Positions 24,558 to 33,902 are shown, counted from the first letter of the stretch. The stretch is DNA of 59,755 nucleotides from Empedobacter sp036647415 (GCF_036647415.1 NZ_JAVXKG010000021.1:1-59755), one strand, 5' to 3'. The notes: a model not told the origin generated them from the letters alone. Numbers and translations are program-made.

Positions 24558-25766
24558 TTAAACCTTTATATAAATTTTATTTTTATCTAACCAATACGCC
24601 AACAACCAAAAAACGGCTAAAAATAGTAGGGAATAAACAAATGAACCAACTTCTGGTATTCCCGGAATTTTTGCACAAACATTTTGGTAAAACCAGCCTA
24701 AAGGAGAAATATAATTGATTTCGCCTTTATCATTTAATCCACCATCAATTCGTATCAAACCTAAAATGCGAGGTAATAATCCGCTTAAAACAAATATGAA
24801 TAAAGGATTTTTTCCGAAAACGTCAAAAAACTTCATCAATCCATTTTTTATTCCAATAATTTCGATGAACCATATCATCGTTCCAATTGTTAAAATTGCT
24901 AATCCTGTTGTATTTAAAACATAAGAACTACTCCATATTTTTTTATTGAAAGGAAAATCTAATTGCCAAAAATAACCAATTGTTAGAGCTATACAACCAA
25001 TTACAAATAAGCCCGACAACATTTTGTATTGTGTATTATTTGTCTCAGGTAAAGAACGGTTAAACCATGTTATATTTCCTTGTTTTTGAATATAATCTCC
25101 AATCAAATATCCAAATAAAACTTGCGGAATTGTTGCAATTGTACTATAAATACCTTCAGGATCAAACGGAATAGATTCGCCTTTGTATATATGTGCTAAA
25201 CCAAGAATTTGATTGTCGAATGTTGTTCCGATAAATCCTTCGATAGAATAAGGGTCTGATCCGCCCATAAATTTTGTTAATAACCAATAAAAAAGTAGAA
25301 TAAAACCGTTTATCCATAAAACTGTTTTTTGTTTAAAATAAAATGCAATTATAGATGCGAAGAAATAGGCAATTGCGATGCGTTGTAAAACGCCCATTAT
25401 TCTAATTCCAACTTCGTCTGAGTCTTGCCAAACTTTAAAAATTAATTCATTATTTTCCCATTTAAAAAATGGCCACCAATTGATAAATAGTCCAATTGCG
25501 AAAATGAGTAAAGTTCGTTTGATAACTTTTCTCCAAAAGATATGTTGAGGTTGTTGTTGCAATTTCGGAATTACAAATGCCATTGCATTTCCTACGGCAA
25601 ATAAAAAGAAAGGAAAAACCAAATCTGTTGGTGTGCATCCGTGCCATAAAGCGTGTTCTAAAGGATCGAACATTGCCGACCAAGTGCCAGGATTATTTAC
25701 CAATATCATCAACGCAACTGTTGCGCCACGAAAAACATCTAACGAATAGTAACGTGGTGGTTTCAT
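24558..25766 (-). CDS. DUF5009 / HGSNAT-like membrane acyltransferase-type protein
   Basis: 402 residues with about ten to eleven hydrophobic helices. SLDVFRGATVALMILVNNPG at the N-terminus and HGCTPTDLVFPFFLFAVG with the loop histidine are the signature of the heparan-alpha-glucosaminide N-acetyltransferase / YeiB-like family; the final part has GKNPLFIFVLSGLLPRILGL. Eukaryotic members transfer acetyl groups from acetyl-CoA across a membrane to glucosamine. In Bacteroidota these genes are often near glycan utilisation loci, but this one stands alone, so the substrate is unknown. Confidence 0.82.
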   Translation of the reverse strand: MKPPRYYSLDVFRGATVALMILVNNPGTWSAMFDPLEHALWHGCTPTDLVFPFFLFAVGNAMAFVIPKLQQQPQHIFWRKVIKRTLLIFAIGLFINWWPFFKWENNELIFKVWQDSDEVGIRIMGVLQRIAIAYFFASIIAFYFKQKTVLWINGFILLFYWLLTKFMGGSDPYSIEGFIGTTFDNQILGLAHIYKGESIPFDPEGIYSTIATIPQVLFGYLIGDYIQKQGNITWFNRSLPETNNTQYKMLSGLFVIGCIALTIGYFWQLDFPFNKKIWSSSYVLNTTGLAILTIGTMIWFIEIIGIKNGLMKFFDVFGKNPLFIFVLSGLLPRILGLIRIDGGLNDKGEINYISPLGWFYQNVCAKIPGIPEVGSFVYSLLFLAVFWLLAYWLDKNKIYIKV

Positions 25767-25797
25767 TCTTAAGTTTTATATTATTTTTAAATATAAA

Positions 25798-25824
25798 AAA
25801 AACCACTTAATAAAAGTGGATTTT
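25798..25824 (-). terminator. Terminator of the DEAD-box helicase gene
   Basis: On the minus strand, AAATCCACTTTTATTAAGTGG folds into a short stem followed by eight Ts. Its stem uses the CCACTT core found in three other terminators here. Confidence 0.7.
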
Positions 25825-25845
25825 AATGTATTGAAATATGAATTT

Positions 25846-26991
25846 TTAATAACCGTGTAAATTAACGTCGTCAATAGAAAGTAAATCTACTTTGCGACCC
25901 ATTTTTTTCTGAATGATTTTGAAATGATGTAAATCCTCTTCGGTAATCAAACTTATAGCTTTTCCAGATGAGTTTGCACGTCCTGTACGTCCAATTCTGT
26001 GAACATAATCAAGTGGCGAACGTGGTAATTCGTAATTTATAACCGTTGGCAATCCTTCGATATGGATTCCTCGTCCAATCAAATCTGTCGCTACCAAAAC
26101 TTTAACATCACCAAGTTTAAAATCTTCCAAATTATCCATTCTGGCACCTTGCGATTTCTTGCTGTGAACTGCCATTGCCGGAATTTTATTCTTTTTCAGT
26201 TTTTCCACCAAATTGTCTGCCGTTCTTGTAGATGAAACAAAAATCAAAACTTGATCTAAATTTTCAGATTTTATTAAATATCTCAAAAATGGACCTTTTG
26301 TTTCGCCATCAACTTTATAAGCAATTTGTTCGATTTGATCCAAATCAATATCTTGTTTCTCAACTTCGATAACAATAGGGTTAATTTTTAAAGTTGCTTT
26401 AATTTCGTCCACTTTTTCATTTAAAGTCGCTGAAAATAAAATTGATTGTTTTTTTGCTGGAACTGCTTTTAAAATTCGATCCATTTCTTCGCCAAATCCC
26501 ATCTGAAACATTTTGTCCGCTTCATCAATCACCAAATATTGCAATTGATCTAACGTAAATGCATTATGATCCATCAAATCTAACAAACGTCCAGGCGTAG
26601 CAATCAGAATTTCTGTTCCGTACAAATTTTTCATTTGCGGATTAATAGAAGTTCCTCCATAAACGGCTTGTGTTTTTACTTCACGACGTAAAGCTTCTTG
26701 TAAACCCACAAAAGTTTGTTCAATCTGAACTGCTAATTCACGAGTTGGTACTAAAATTAATGCTTTTATAGCACGAGATTTTTCGTATGATTGATGTTGA
26801 ATTTTTTGTAATAATGGTGCAACAAAACACAACGTTTTACCCGAACCCGTTTTTGCAATTCCCATTACATCTTTTCCTTGTAAAATAGCCGGAATAGACT
26901 CGGTCTGAATTTCAAAAGGTTTGATGAAACCTAAATTTTTAGCAATTGCTTTTGATAAATATGGTGATAATCCTAGATTTTCGAATGACAT
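25846..26991 (-). CDS. DEAD-box RNA helicase
   Basis: A 381-residue ATP-dependent RNA helicase. Motif Q (KPFEIQTESIP), I (AKTGSGKT), Ia (PTRELAVQ), Ib (TPGRLLDL), II (DEAD in VIDEADKMFQMGF), III (SAT), V (VATDLIGRGIHIEGL) and VI (HRIGRTGRAN) are all present. There is no C-terminal basic tail of the RhlE or DeaD type, so it is a minimal two-domain core. Motif V has LIG in place of the more frequent VAAR before GIDI. It probably acts in rRNA or mRNA remodelling; the specific orthologue cannot be named from sequence alone. Confidence 0.93.
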   Translation of the reverse strand: MSFENLGLSPYLSKAIAKNLGFIKPFEIQTESIPAILQGKDVMGIAKTGSGKTLCFVAPLLQKIQHQSYEKSRAIKALILVPTRELAVQIEQTFVGLQEALRREVKTQAVYGGTSINPQMKNLYGTEILIATPGRLLDLMDHNAFTLDQLQYLVIDEADKMFQMGFGEEMDRILKAVPAKKQSILFSATLNEKVDEIKATLKINPIVIEVEKQDIDLDQIEQIAYKVDGETKGPFLRYLIKSENLDQVLIFVSSTRTADNLVEKLKKNKIPAMAVHSKKSQGARMDNLEDFKLGDVKVLVATDLIGRGIHIEGLPTVINYELPRSPLDYVHRIGRTGRANSSGKAISLITEEDLHHFKIIQKKMGRKVDLLSIDDVNLHGY

Positions 26992-27286
26992 AAATAATAT
27001 TAAGTGTACAAAGGTAAACTTTTTGTAGCTGAAGTTAATAAAAGATTTAATTCATCATGATTTAATAACTTTTATAAAGATTAATTTTTTGTGAGACTTT
27101 TATAGGAATCTGCCATTTTTGAAGTTAGGCTTTTATACTGTTTTTAGGTAAAGTTTATATCATTCTAAATCTTAATCATTCATATTATTACTTTTCATAT
27201 TAACGTATCAATAATAGAAAAATATTCTAAATAAAACTTTATTATTTATTTATGTCTTAATAAAACAATGTTTAAATTTGATTATT

Positions 27287-28459
27287 ATGAAAAAAGATCA
27301 GTCTAAAGTTATTCGAGAGCAAGCTCCTAGATCAGCTACTAGAGAGCATTCGGTTCCATTATACCTAACCTCAAGTTTTATTTTTGATAGTGCAGAACAA
27401 GGTCGTGCAATTTTTGCAGACGAAGAGGAAGGAATGGTTTATTCGCGTTATGCAAATCCGAATACTTCGGAGTTTATAAACCGAGTTTGTAAATTAGAAA
27501 ATGCAGAAGCAGGTTTATCTTTTGCATCAGGAATGGCAGCTGTTTTTGCTTCTTTTGCATCATTCATAAAAAGTGGTGATCACATTGTGTCTAGTCGTGC
27601 AATTTTTGGTTCTACACATCAATTATTAACACAATTATTTCCTCGTTGGGGTGTTACGCATACCTATGTTGATACACCAAATATAGAAGATTGGGAAAAA
27701 GCTATACAACCAACGACTCGTATAATATTTTTAGAATCTCCGTCTAATCCAGGTTTAGAATTGTTTGATTTAGCTGAATTAGGAAAGTTAAAAGAAAAAT
27801 ATCCACATATTATTTTTGCGATAGACAATTGTTTTGCGACACCATATTTACAACAACCTTTGCAATTTGGGTTTGATTTATCGATACATTCTGCAACAAA
27901 ATATATGGACGGACAAGGACGCGTTTTAGGTGGAGTTGTAGTTGGTAAGCAAGAGTTGATTGATGAAATGTTATTTTTTATTCGCCATACAGGCCCTGCA
28001 ATGTCGCCATTTAATGCTTGGACAATTTCTAAAAGTTTAGAAACTTTAGGACTTCGTATGGATCGTCATTGTAGTAACGCATTGGCTTTGGCAGAAGCTT
28101 TGGAAAATAATCAAGAAATAGAAGATGTTAAATATCCGTTTTTACCATCACATCCTCAATATGAATTGGCTAAAAGACAAATGAAAGCTGGTGGAGGAAT
28201 TGTAACTTTTGAAGTGAAAGGAGGAAGAGAGCGTGCATTTAAATTTATAGATGCTTTAGAAATGATTTTGTATACATCTAATTTGGGCGATTCGAGAACA
28301 ATTGCAACACATCCAGGCTCTACAACACATTCTAAATTGACAGAAGAGGAACGTATTAATTTAGGAATAAAACCAGGTTCTATCAGACTTTCGGTTGGTT
28401 TGGAAGATAAGGAAGATATTATCGAAGATATTTTACAAGCTTTAGAAAAGTCGAAGTAA
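27287..28459 (+). CDS. metZ: O-succinylhomoserine sulfhydrylase (Cys/Met metabolism PLP enzyme)
   Basis: 390 residues of the cystathionine-gamma-synthase fold. It converts O-succinyl- or O-acetylhomoserine plus sulfide to homocysteine in methionine synthesis. The PLP lysine lies in HSATKYMDGQGRVLGG. VPLYLTSSFIFDSAEQG, YSRYANPN, SGMAAV and the C-terminal LGDSRTIATHPGSTTHS followed by GIKPGSIRLSVGLED are family hallmarks. The ATG is preferred to a TTG three codons upstream. The 286 nt before it hold no SAM riboswitch that I can recognise. Acyl specificity (succinyl or acetyl) is not certain. Confidence 0.88.
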   Translation: MKKDQSKVIREQAPRSATREHSVPLYLTSSFIFDSAEQGRAIFADEEEGMVYSRYANPNTSEFINRVCKLENAEAGLSFASGMAAVFASFASFIKSGDHIVSSRAIFGSTHQLLTQLFPRWGVTHTYVDTPNIEDWEKAIQPTTRIIFLESPSNPGLELFDLAELGKLKEKYPHIIFAIDNCFATPYLQQPLQFGFDLSIHSATKYMDGQGRVLGGVVVGKQELIDEMLFFIRHTGPAMSPFNAWTISKSLETLGLRMDRHCSNALALAEALENNQEIEDVKYPFLPSHPQYELAKRQMKAGGGIVTFEVKGGRERAFKFIDALEMILYTSNLGDSRTIATHPGSTTHSKLTEEERINLGIKPGSIRLSVGLEDKEDIIEDILQALEKSK

Positions 28460-28535
28460 AATTTAAATCATTGATTAATTGTTGATTAAAAATAATTTTT
28501 AAAAATTTATTCATTCCAGCATGGACTTTGCTTAG

Positions 28536-28553
28536 TCTAAATGAAAGTTTAGA
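28536..28553 (+). promoter_or_regulatory. Hairpin at the ribosome-binding region
   Basis: TCTAAA, a 6-nt loop and TTTAGA form a short stem that ends two bases before the ATG of the next gene. It may limit ribosome access, or be chance in AT-rich DNA. Confidence 0.35.
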
Positions 28554-28555
28554 AT

Positions 28556-29065
28556 ATGAAGAAGATTTTAATTTTTGGTTTTGTTTTATGCACAATGTCA
28601 AGTTATGCGCAACATAGACCAAATGATGGAAGTAATAGAAATGTAGATGCTTTAATAGAGCGAGCTGATTATTATGAAATTTCAAGTAGTCAAAAAAATA
28701 AAATTATCGCCTTAAAAAAGCAAGCAAGTAGAGATTTTGAACATATAGGAAGAGATCGTAATTTATCTGGATACGAAAAAGGTAGAAGAAAGCGAGAAAT
28801 CTCGATCAATTTGCAACGTGATATTGATAGAATATTGAATGATAATCAACGTTATAAATGGTCAAATTCTCACAGAGATGATTATTATGAAGATCGTATT
28901 GATGATAGATTGGATCGTTTGGAAGATGAATATGAAAGAGATATCAAACGTATTGAACGTCGATATTCTTACGACAAAAATCTAATGAAACATAAAAAAG
29001 AAATCAGAAAATCAGAATATAAACGTACTAAAGAGCGTTTAGAAAATGTAAAAGATTATTATTAA
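28556..29065 (+). CDS. Small secreted highly charged helical protein
   Basis: 169 residues with a signal peptide (MKKILIFGFVLCTMSSYA, then Q). The mature protein is strongly charged and helical: LIERADYYEISSSQKNKIIA, a basic middle (GYEKGRRKREI) and a coiled-coil-like tail of alternating Arg/Asp/Glu (DDYYEDRIDDRLDRLEDEYE). It resembles Spy/CpxP-type periplasmic helical proteins in size and composition, but no LTxxQ motif is evident. Function unknown. Confidence 0.65.
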   Translation: MKKILIFGFVLCTMSSYAQHRPNDGSNRNVDALIERADYYEISSSQKNKIIALKKQASRDFEHIGRDRNLSGYEKGRRKREISINLQRDIDRILNDNQRYKWSNSHRDDYYEDRIDDRLDRLEDEYERDIKRIERRYSYDKNLMKHKKEIRKSEYKRTKERLENVKDYY

Positions 29066-29072
29066 AAAATAT

Positions 29073-29100
29073 AAAAGCCGCTCAATTTTGAGTGGCTTTT
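29073..29100. terminator. Bidirectional terminator
   Basis: Arms AAAAGCCGCTCAA and TTGAGTGGCTTTT with one G-T pair, between convergent genes. Confidence 0.85.
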
Positions 29101-29103
29101 AAT

Positions 29104-30120
29104 TTATATGGATTGAATAAAATACTCTACTTTTTCTTCTGATGTCGCCCAAGAAGTAACAAGACGAATGGCAGATTTTTCTTCATCAATTTTTTCCCAA
29201 ACAAAGAATTCAAAATGATGTTGAAGTTTTGCAATTAATTCATTCGGGAAAATAGGAAAAATTTGATTAGACGATGGCTCAGTTAAAAATTCAAAACCTT
29301 TGTTTGAAATGTTTTTCGCTAATTTTTCTGCCATTTTATTGGCATGTTTTCCCATTTCAAAAAATAAATCATTCCTAAATAATTCTGAAAACTGAATCCC
29401 AATCAAACGTCCTTTCGCTAACATTCCACCTTTTTGTTTGATATGAAATCTAAAATTTTCGTTCAAATCCAACTTGTTAAAAACAATAGCTTCTCCAATC
29501 AAAGCTCCATTTTTTGTTCCACCAATGTAAAAAACATCACACAAATTCGCCATATCTTCTAGCGTTAAATCACATTTTGATGAGGTTAAAGCTGAACCCA
29601 AACGTGCGCCATCAACAAAAAGAATCAAATTATTTTCTTGGCAGAAATTATATATTGATTTTAATTCAGCCTTCGTGTATACACTTCCAACTTCTGTAGA
29701 ATTGGAGATATAAACCATTTTTGGTTTTACCATGTGTTCATCCGTATGCAATTTCAGGACTTTCTCTATTTGTATTGCCGAAATTTTCCCGTCCGATGTT
29801 GCAATCGTATTTATTTTATGTCCTGTTGCTTCTATTGCGCCAGTTTCGTGTACCGCAATGTGTCCAGTTTCTGCTGCAATTACAGATTCATAAGGTTTCA
29901 GAATAGAAGAAATTACAATCAAATTTGCTTGTGTTCCACCTGAAACAAAATGAATTTCTGCTTCTTTTTTCAATTGTTTTTTGATTAATTCCCGCGCTTC
30001 ATCACAAAACTCATCTTCACCATAACCTATGGTTTGAGTAAGATTTGTTTCGACTAATTTTTGCAAAATTGCAGGATGTGCACCTTCGCTATAATCATTT
30101 TTAAAACTATATTTTTCCAA
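29104..30120 (-). CDS. ltaE: Low-specificity threonine aldolase
   Basis: 338 residues of the PLP fold-type I beta-eliminating lyase family, splitting L-threonine or allo-threonine to glycine and acetaldehyde. The N-terminal FKNDYSEGAHPAIL, GGTQANL, HIAVHETGAIE, FVDGARLGSAL and the PLP lysine in YIGGTKNGAL are all present. It begins with TTG; no in-frame ATG precedes the family's conserved first residues, and the upstream frame is closed after two codons. It is divergent from the response regulator gene. Annotation is secure. Confidence 0.92.
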   Translation of the reverse strand: MEKYSFKNDYSEGAHPAILQKLVETNLTQTIGYGEDEFCDEARELIKKQLKKEAEIHFVSGGTQANLIVISSILKPYESVIAAETGHIAVHETGAIEATGHKINTIATSDGKISAIQIEKVLKLHTDEHMVKPKMVYISNSTEVGSVYTKAELKSIYNFCQENNLILFVDGARLGSALTSSKCDLTLEDMANLCDVFYIGGTKNGALIGEAIVFNKLDLNENFRFHIKQKGGMLAKGRLIGIQFSELFRNDLFFEMGKHANKMAEKLAKNISNKGFEFLTEPSSNQIFPIFPNELIAKLQHHFEFFVWEKIDEEKSAIRLVTSWATSEEKVEYFIQSI

Positions 30121-30215
30121 AATAAATTACTTTAATATAAAGGTTAAAATTACGAGTTTTCCTAAATCTTTCCCATTTTATATGGTAATTTTACATTGAT
30201 TTTAAACAAATTTTG

Positions 30216-30887
30216 ATGAAAATTTTGGTGGTAGAAGATGAGATAAAGTTACAAGAAACTATTATTGAATTTTTAGAAAAAGAAAAAATAATTGTAGAAT
30301 CTGCAACTAATTTTTCCGAGGCGATTGATAAAATTACTTCGTTTGATTATGATTGTATTTTGTTGGATATGATGTTACCAGATGGTGATGGAATGGACGT
30401 TTTACGCGAACTGAAAAACTTACAAAAGAAAACTTCAGTTATTATTTTATCGGCAAAAGATTCTGTTGACGATAAAGTGGAAGGGCTTTTGGTTGGTGCG
30501 GATGATTATTTGGCAAAACCATTTCATTTTGCCGAATTATTGGCTCGTATCAAAGTTGCGATGCGTAAAAATCAACAACATGGAGAAGAAATTATTTCGT
30601 TCAAAAATCTTTCTATTTATCCCGAAGATCGCCGAGTTTTTGTAAATAATGAAGAAATAAAACTAAATCGGAAAGAATATGATTTGTTGTATTATTTTAT
30701 GTTACGACCAGAGCGCGTTTTTCAGAAAACGATGCTTGCAGAAAGTGTTTGGGGCGATCATACTGAAATGGCAGATAATTTAGATTTTATTTATTCTCAA
30801 ATAAAAAATCTTCGAAAAAAATTAAAAGAAGCAAACTCTGAAGCCGATTTACAAGCTGTTTACGGTGTAGGATATAAATTAATTTAG
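30216..30887 (+). CDS. OmpR-family response regulator
   Basis: 223 residues: a receiver domain (1-115) with the acidic pair in VVEDE, phospho-acceptor Asp51 in LLDMMLPDGDG, the Thr/Ser switch (LSAKDS) and conserved Lys in DYLAKPF; then a winged-helix DNA-binding domain (LNRKEYDLLYYFMLRPERVF, and DNLDFIYSQIKNLRKKL). The start is the ATG one codon after a TTG. The kinase gene begins directly after the stop, so the two form a two-component pair. The two PepSY-like genes that follow are likely regulon or accessory members (inference). Confidence 0.94.
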   Translation: MKILVVEDEIKLQETIIEFLEKEKIIVESATNFSEAIDKITSFDYDCILLDMMLPDGDGMDVLRELKNLQKKTSVIILSAKDSVDDKVEGLLVGADDYLAKPFHFAELLARIKVAMRKNQQHGEEIISFKNLSIYPEDRRVFVNNEEIKLNRKEYDLLYYFMLRPERVFQKTMLAESVWGDHTEMADNLDFIYSQIKNLRKKLKEANSEADLQAVYGVGYKLI

Positions 30888-32165
30888 ATGAAAATTTCTA
30901 TAAAAAATTATACATTTCGATATTTAACTTTTTTGCTTTTAATAGTTATAGCAATTTGGGCTTTATTATTTCGTGGACTTATTTTAGATGAAGTATATGA
31001 TAATGTTGACGATGGATTAAAAAATCAGAAAATAGAAATTATTCGTCATGCTTTTCTTGATCCTTCAATCGTAAAAACAAATGAATTTGGTTTAGCTCAA
31101 TTCAAAATCATTCCAGTTTCTGTCGAAAATTATTCCGAATTTAATCATTTTTCGAATGAAATGATTTTTATGGAATATGACAATGATATGGAGCCATATC
31201 GTGTCATGAAAACGGGTTTTATTGGTGTAGATAAACAACATTATTCTTTAGAAATCAGAACTTCTACAGTAGAAGAAGATGATCTGATTTATGATTTGAC
31301 GATTTCGTTGATATTTCTATATATTTTTATCTTGATAAGTGTATTGTTGATTAATTATTTTGGTTTGAACAAAGCATTCAAGCCATTTAGAGGAATTTTA
31401 AATCAAATTCAGCAATATCGTATTGGAGAATCTAAAAAGTTGGAAAATATTGAAACGAATGTAAAAGAATTTTTGATTTTACAAGAAAATTTTAAAGAAA
31501 TGATGCTTCGAAATGAGCAAGTTTTTAGTGATCAAAAATTGTTTATAGAGAATGCTTCGCACGAGTTACAAACGCCTTTGGCAATTGCGCTAAATAAATT
31601 GGATTTATTGTTGGATGATGAAAAATTATCGGAAAAACAATTGACAGATTTAGCGGAAACTAAAAATACACTTTGGCGAATGGTGAATTTGAATAAATCA
31701 TTATTAATGCTTTCTCGAATAGAAAATCAACAATTTTCGGAGAAGAAATTAGTTAATTTCACAACAATTATTCAAGATTTTATAGAAGATTTTGAACCTT
31801 TTATTGAATCGGAAAATATTAAGTTAGAATTTTTAATTCAACATGATTTTATTGTTGAATTTAATCCCGATTTAGCGCGTATTTTAGTTTCAAACTTGAT
31901 TAGAAATGCAATAAAACACAACAATAATCAGAAAGGAATTAAGATTAAAAGTGAAGAAAATCAACTAATTTTTACAAATACGAGTAATCAAGTTGCGCTT
32001 AATCCAAAATTGATTTTTAATCGTTTTTACAAACAAGGAAATAGTGAGAATAGCAATGGATTGGGACTTTCTATTATTGATACAATTCTGAAAAATCAAT
32101 CTTCAGTTCAGTTGAATTATAAATTTGAAAATTCATTACATCAATTTATTTTGAAAAAAATCTAA
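30888..32165 (+). CDS. Sensor histidine kinase
   Basis: 425 residues. One transmembrane helix near 11-30, a short periplasmic segment (about 31-135), a second helix near 138-160, then the dimerisation domain with the phospho-acceptor in FIENASHELQTPLAIA (H box), the N box NLIRNAIKHN and the G box NGLGLSIIDTI. The catalytic domain is short, lacking an obvious long F box, as in many flavobacterial kinases. Partner of the response regulator immediately upstream. Signal unknown; the downstream PepSY-like proteins might modulate it. Confidence 0.92.
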   Translation: MKISIKNYTFRYLTFLLLIVIAIWALLFRGLILDEVYDNVDDGLKNQKIEIIRHAFLDPSIVKTNEFGLAQFKIIPVSVENYSEFNHFSNEMIFMEYDNDMEPYRVMKTGFIGVDKQHYSLEIRTSTVEEDDLIYDLTISLIFLYIFILISVLLINYFGLNKAFKPFRGILNQIQQYRIGESKKLENIETNVKEFLILQENFKEMMLRNEQVFSDQKLFIENASHELQTPLAIALNKLDLLLDDEKLSEKQLTDLAETKNTLWRMVNLNKSLLMLSRIENQQFSEKKLVNFTTIIQDFIEDFEPFIESENIKLEFLIQHDFIVEFNPDLARILVSNLIRNAIKHNNNQKGIKIKSEENQLIFTNTSNQVALNPKLIFNRFYKQGNSENSNGLGLSIIDTILKNQSSVQLNYKFENSLHQFILKKI

Positions 32166-32228
32166 ATTCCCAATTCTTTCCCAATTCGTATCGCAATTTT
32201 GTCCTGTAAAATTAAAAAATCAAACAAG

Positions 32229-32657
32229 ATGAAAAAGTTATTAAGTATTGCGATGTTGGGATTTTCAATGATTTCTTTTGCGCAAGATAGAGCGATAAAT
32301 TATAATCAAATGCCAAAAACAAGTCAGCAATTTGTGAACAAATATTTTGGAGTAAAACAAGTTGGTAGTACGATTTTGGATGATGATTATTTCTCGAAAG
32401 AATATAAAGTTTACTTGAATAATGGAACGAAAGTAGAATTTGAAGGAAATGGTTCTTGGAAAGAGATTGATGGTAACCATAACGCAATTCCGACGGGTTT
32501 TATTCCTGTGAAAATTACAAATTATGTAAAACGAAGTTTTCCGAATACGATGATTACAAAAATTGAAAAAGACCGAAATTCAATTGATATTGAATTAAAC
32601 AATGGTTTAGATGTGGAATTTGATCGAAACGGAAATTTTGTAAGAATTGATGATTAA
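32229..32657 (+). CDS. PepSY-like (DUF2874-type) secreted protein
   Basis: 142 residues with a signal peptide (MKKLLSIAMLGFSMISFA, then Q). Two repeats of about 60 residues follow, each built of a helix (MPKTSQQFVNKYFG; IPVKITNYVKRSFPN) and a beta hairpin ending in a D/N-rich strand (FEGNGSWKEID; VEFDRNGNFVRID). This is the PepSY-like fold of Bacteroidota periplasmic proteins, often encoded beside two-component systems. Start chosen at MKKLLS, giving a standard signal peptide. Confidence 0.85.
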   Translation: MKKLLSIAMLGFSMISFAQDRAINYNQMPKTSQQFVNKYFGVKQVGSTILDDDYFSKEYKVYLNNGTKVEFEGNGSWKEIDGNHNAIPTGFIPVKITNYVKRSFPNTMITKIEKDRNSIDIELNNGLDVEFDRNGNFVRIDD

Positions 32658-32662
32658 GTAAG

Positions 32663-32695
32663 AAAAGTTCAGTCCAAAAAGATTGAACTTTTTTA
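32663..32695 (+). terminator. Intrinsic terminator
   Basis: Arms AAAAGTTCA and TGAACTTTT with a longer loop, followed by Ts. Confidence 0.7.
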
Positions 32696-32750
32696 TTGAA
32701 TAACGTTTCGAAAAATGCTAAATTAGTTGCAACAAATTAGATTTATTTGA

Positions 32751-33215
32751 ATGAAACGTTTTATCTATATATTTCTTTTGACGATTTCTTTTATTCCTTT
32801 TTCTTGTAAAAGTGATGATGGAATAAGTTATGAAGTAAAAAAAGTCAACAATACTGTATTGTCTATAAATTCTACTACTTTTCTGAAAACGCATTTTGCG
32901 CCATTTTCTGTAAAAGAAGTGATTCAATTTGAACCGCAAAAGCCAGATGGTTCTCTATATGAAGTAAATTTGAACGATCAATTTTTAATTGATTTTGATA
33001 AAATGGGTAACTGGACTTCAATCGAAAAAGTAGGAAAAAACCCTTTACCAAAAAATGTTGTTCATCAATCTATTCACCTTTATATTTCGAAAGCTTATAA
33101 AGATAAATTGATAGAGAAAATAAACCGAGAAAAAGATGGTTTTATCGTAGAATTAACCAATGATATAGACCTGAAATTTAATAAAAATGGAGAGTTTGTA
33201 GAGCATTTACCATAA
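32751..33215 (+). CDS. PepSY-like lipoprotein, paralogue of the preceding gene
   Basis: 154 residues. The N-terminus IFLLTISFIPFSC is a lipoprotein signal with Cys near residue 20, whereas the preceding PepSY-like protein has a cleavable signal. The two repeats are conserved (STTFLKTHFAPFSVKEVIQF; NVVHQSIHLYISKAYKDKLI) and the final strand reads LKFNKNGEFVEHLP. It lies 93 bp after the paralogue, separated by a terminator, so read-through or its own promoter is required. It is probably tethered to the outer or inner membrane, exposing the PepSY-like fold to the periplasm. Confidence 0.82.
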   Translation: MKRFIYIFLLTISFIPFSCKSDDGISYEVKKVNNTVLSINSTTFLKTHFAPFSVKEVIQFEPQKPDGSLYEVNLNDQFLIDFDKMGNWTSIEKVGKNPLPKNVVHQSIHLYISKAYKDKLIEKINREKDGFIVELTNDIDLKFNKNGEFVEHLP

Positions 33216-33218
33216 TAC

Positions 33219-33250
33219 AAAAAACCACTTCAATTTCGAAGTGGTTTTTT
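33219..33250. terminator. Bidirectional terminator
   Basis: Arms AAAAAACCACTTC and GAAGTGGTTTTTT around a 6-nt loop, between convergent genes. Confidence 0.88.
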
Positions 33251-33254
33251 ATGT

Positions 33255-33902
33255 TTATTTATCACGACTTTCTAACATCGGTACAAATTTGAAATCTCCA
33301 AAAAGATATTTCTCAAATTTATCTTCTTCCAATCGAATAATTACAATCATTTGTTGCGATTTTTCTCCAACAGGAATCACCATAATTCCACCAATTTTAA
33401 GTTGTTGCAACAAATCAGTTGGTATTTCTGGCGCACCAGCCGTCACAATAATTTTATCAAATGGAGCAAAAGAAGGTAAACCTTTGTAACCATCGCCATA
33501 CGTTTGATAGCGCGGTTCAAGATTTATTTTTTTTAGAATAATTTTAGAAAAATCAAACAATTCTTTTTGACGTTCTATCGTAAAAACTTCTGCGCCAATT
33601 GCGACTAAAACTGCTGTTTGATAACCAGAACCAGTTCCTATTTCCAAAACTTTTTCGGTAGGATGCACATCTAATAATTGCGTCTGAAAAGCAACCGTGT
33701 ACGGATGCGAAATGGTTTGTCCTGCCGCAATAGGAAAAGCCTCATCTCGGTAGGCAAATTCTACAAAAGCACTGTCTAAAAAAAGATGTCGAGGAACAAT
33801 ATTTATTGCTTCAAGAACTTTTTTATCCTCAATTCCTTTGGTCATTAATAAATCAACCAACATCTTACGTCGTCCCTGATGTTTAAAATCGTCTACTGGC
33901 AT
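33255..33902 (-). CDS. pcm: Protein-L-isoaspartate O-methyltransferase
   Basis: 215 residues. Methylates isoaspartyl residues in damaged proteins with S-adenosylmethionine so that they can revert. The family motifs are present: AYRDEAFPIAAGQTISHPYT, the SAM loop LEIGTGSGYQTAVL, KIIVTAGAPEIP and LKIGGIMVIPVG. The length is standard. It is monocistronic and ends against the bidirectional terminator. Confidence 0.93.
   Translation of the reverse strand: MPVDDFKHQGRRKMLVDLLMTKGIEDKKVLEAINIVPRHLFLDSAFVEFAYRDEAFPIAAGQTISHPYTVAFQTQLLDVHPTEKVLEIGTGSGYQTAVLVAIGAEVFTIERQKELFDFSKIILKKINLEPRYQTYGDGYKGLPSFAPFDKIIVTAGAPEIPTDLLQQLKIGGIMVIPVGEKSQQMIVIIRLEEDKFEKYLFGDFKFVPMLESRDK

Noticed and set aside
27000..27286. 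Possible SAM riboswitch before metZ
   Set aside because: The 286-nt gap is long enough, but I see none of the conserved core blocks or nested stems of SAM-I, SAM-II or SAM-IV; it is plain AT-rich DNA.
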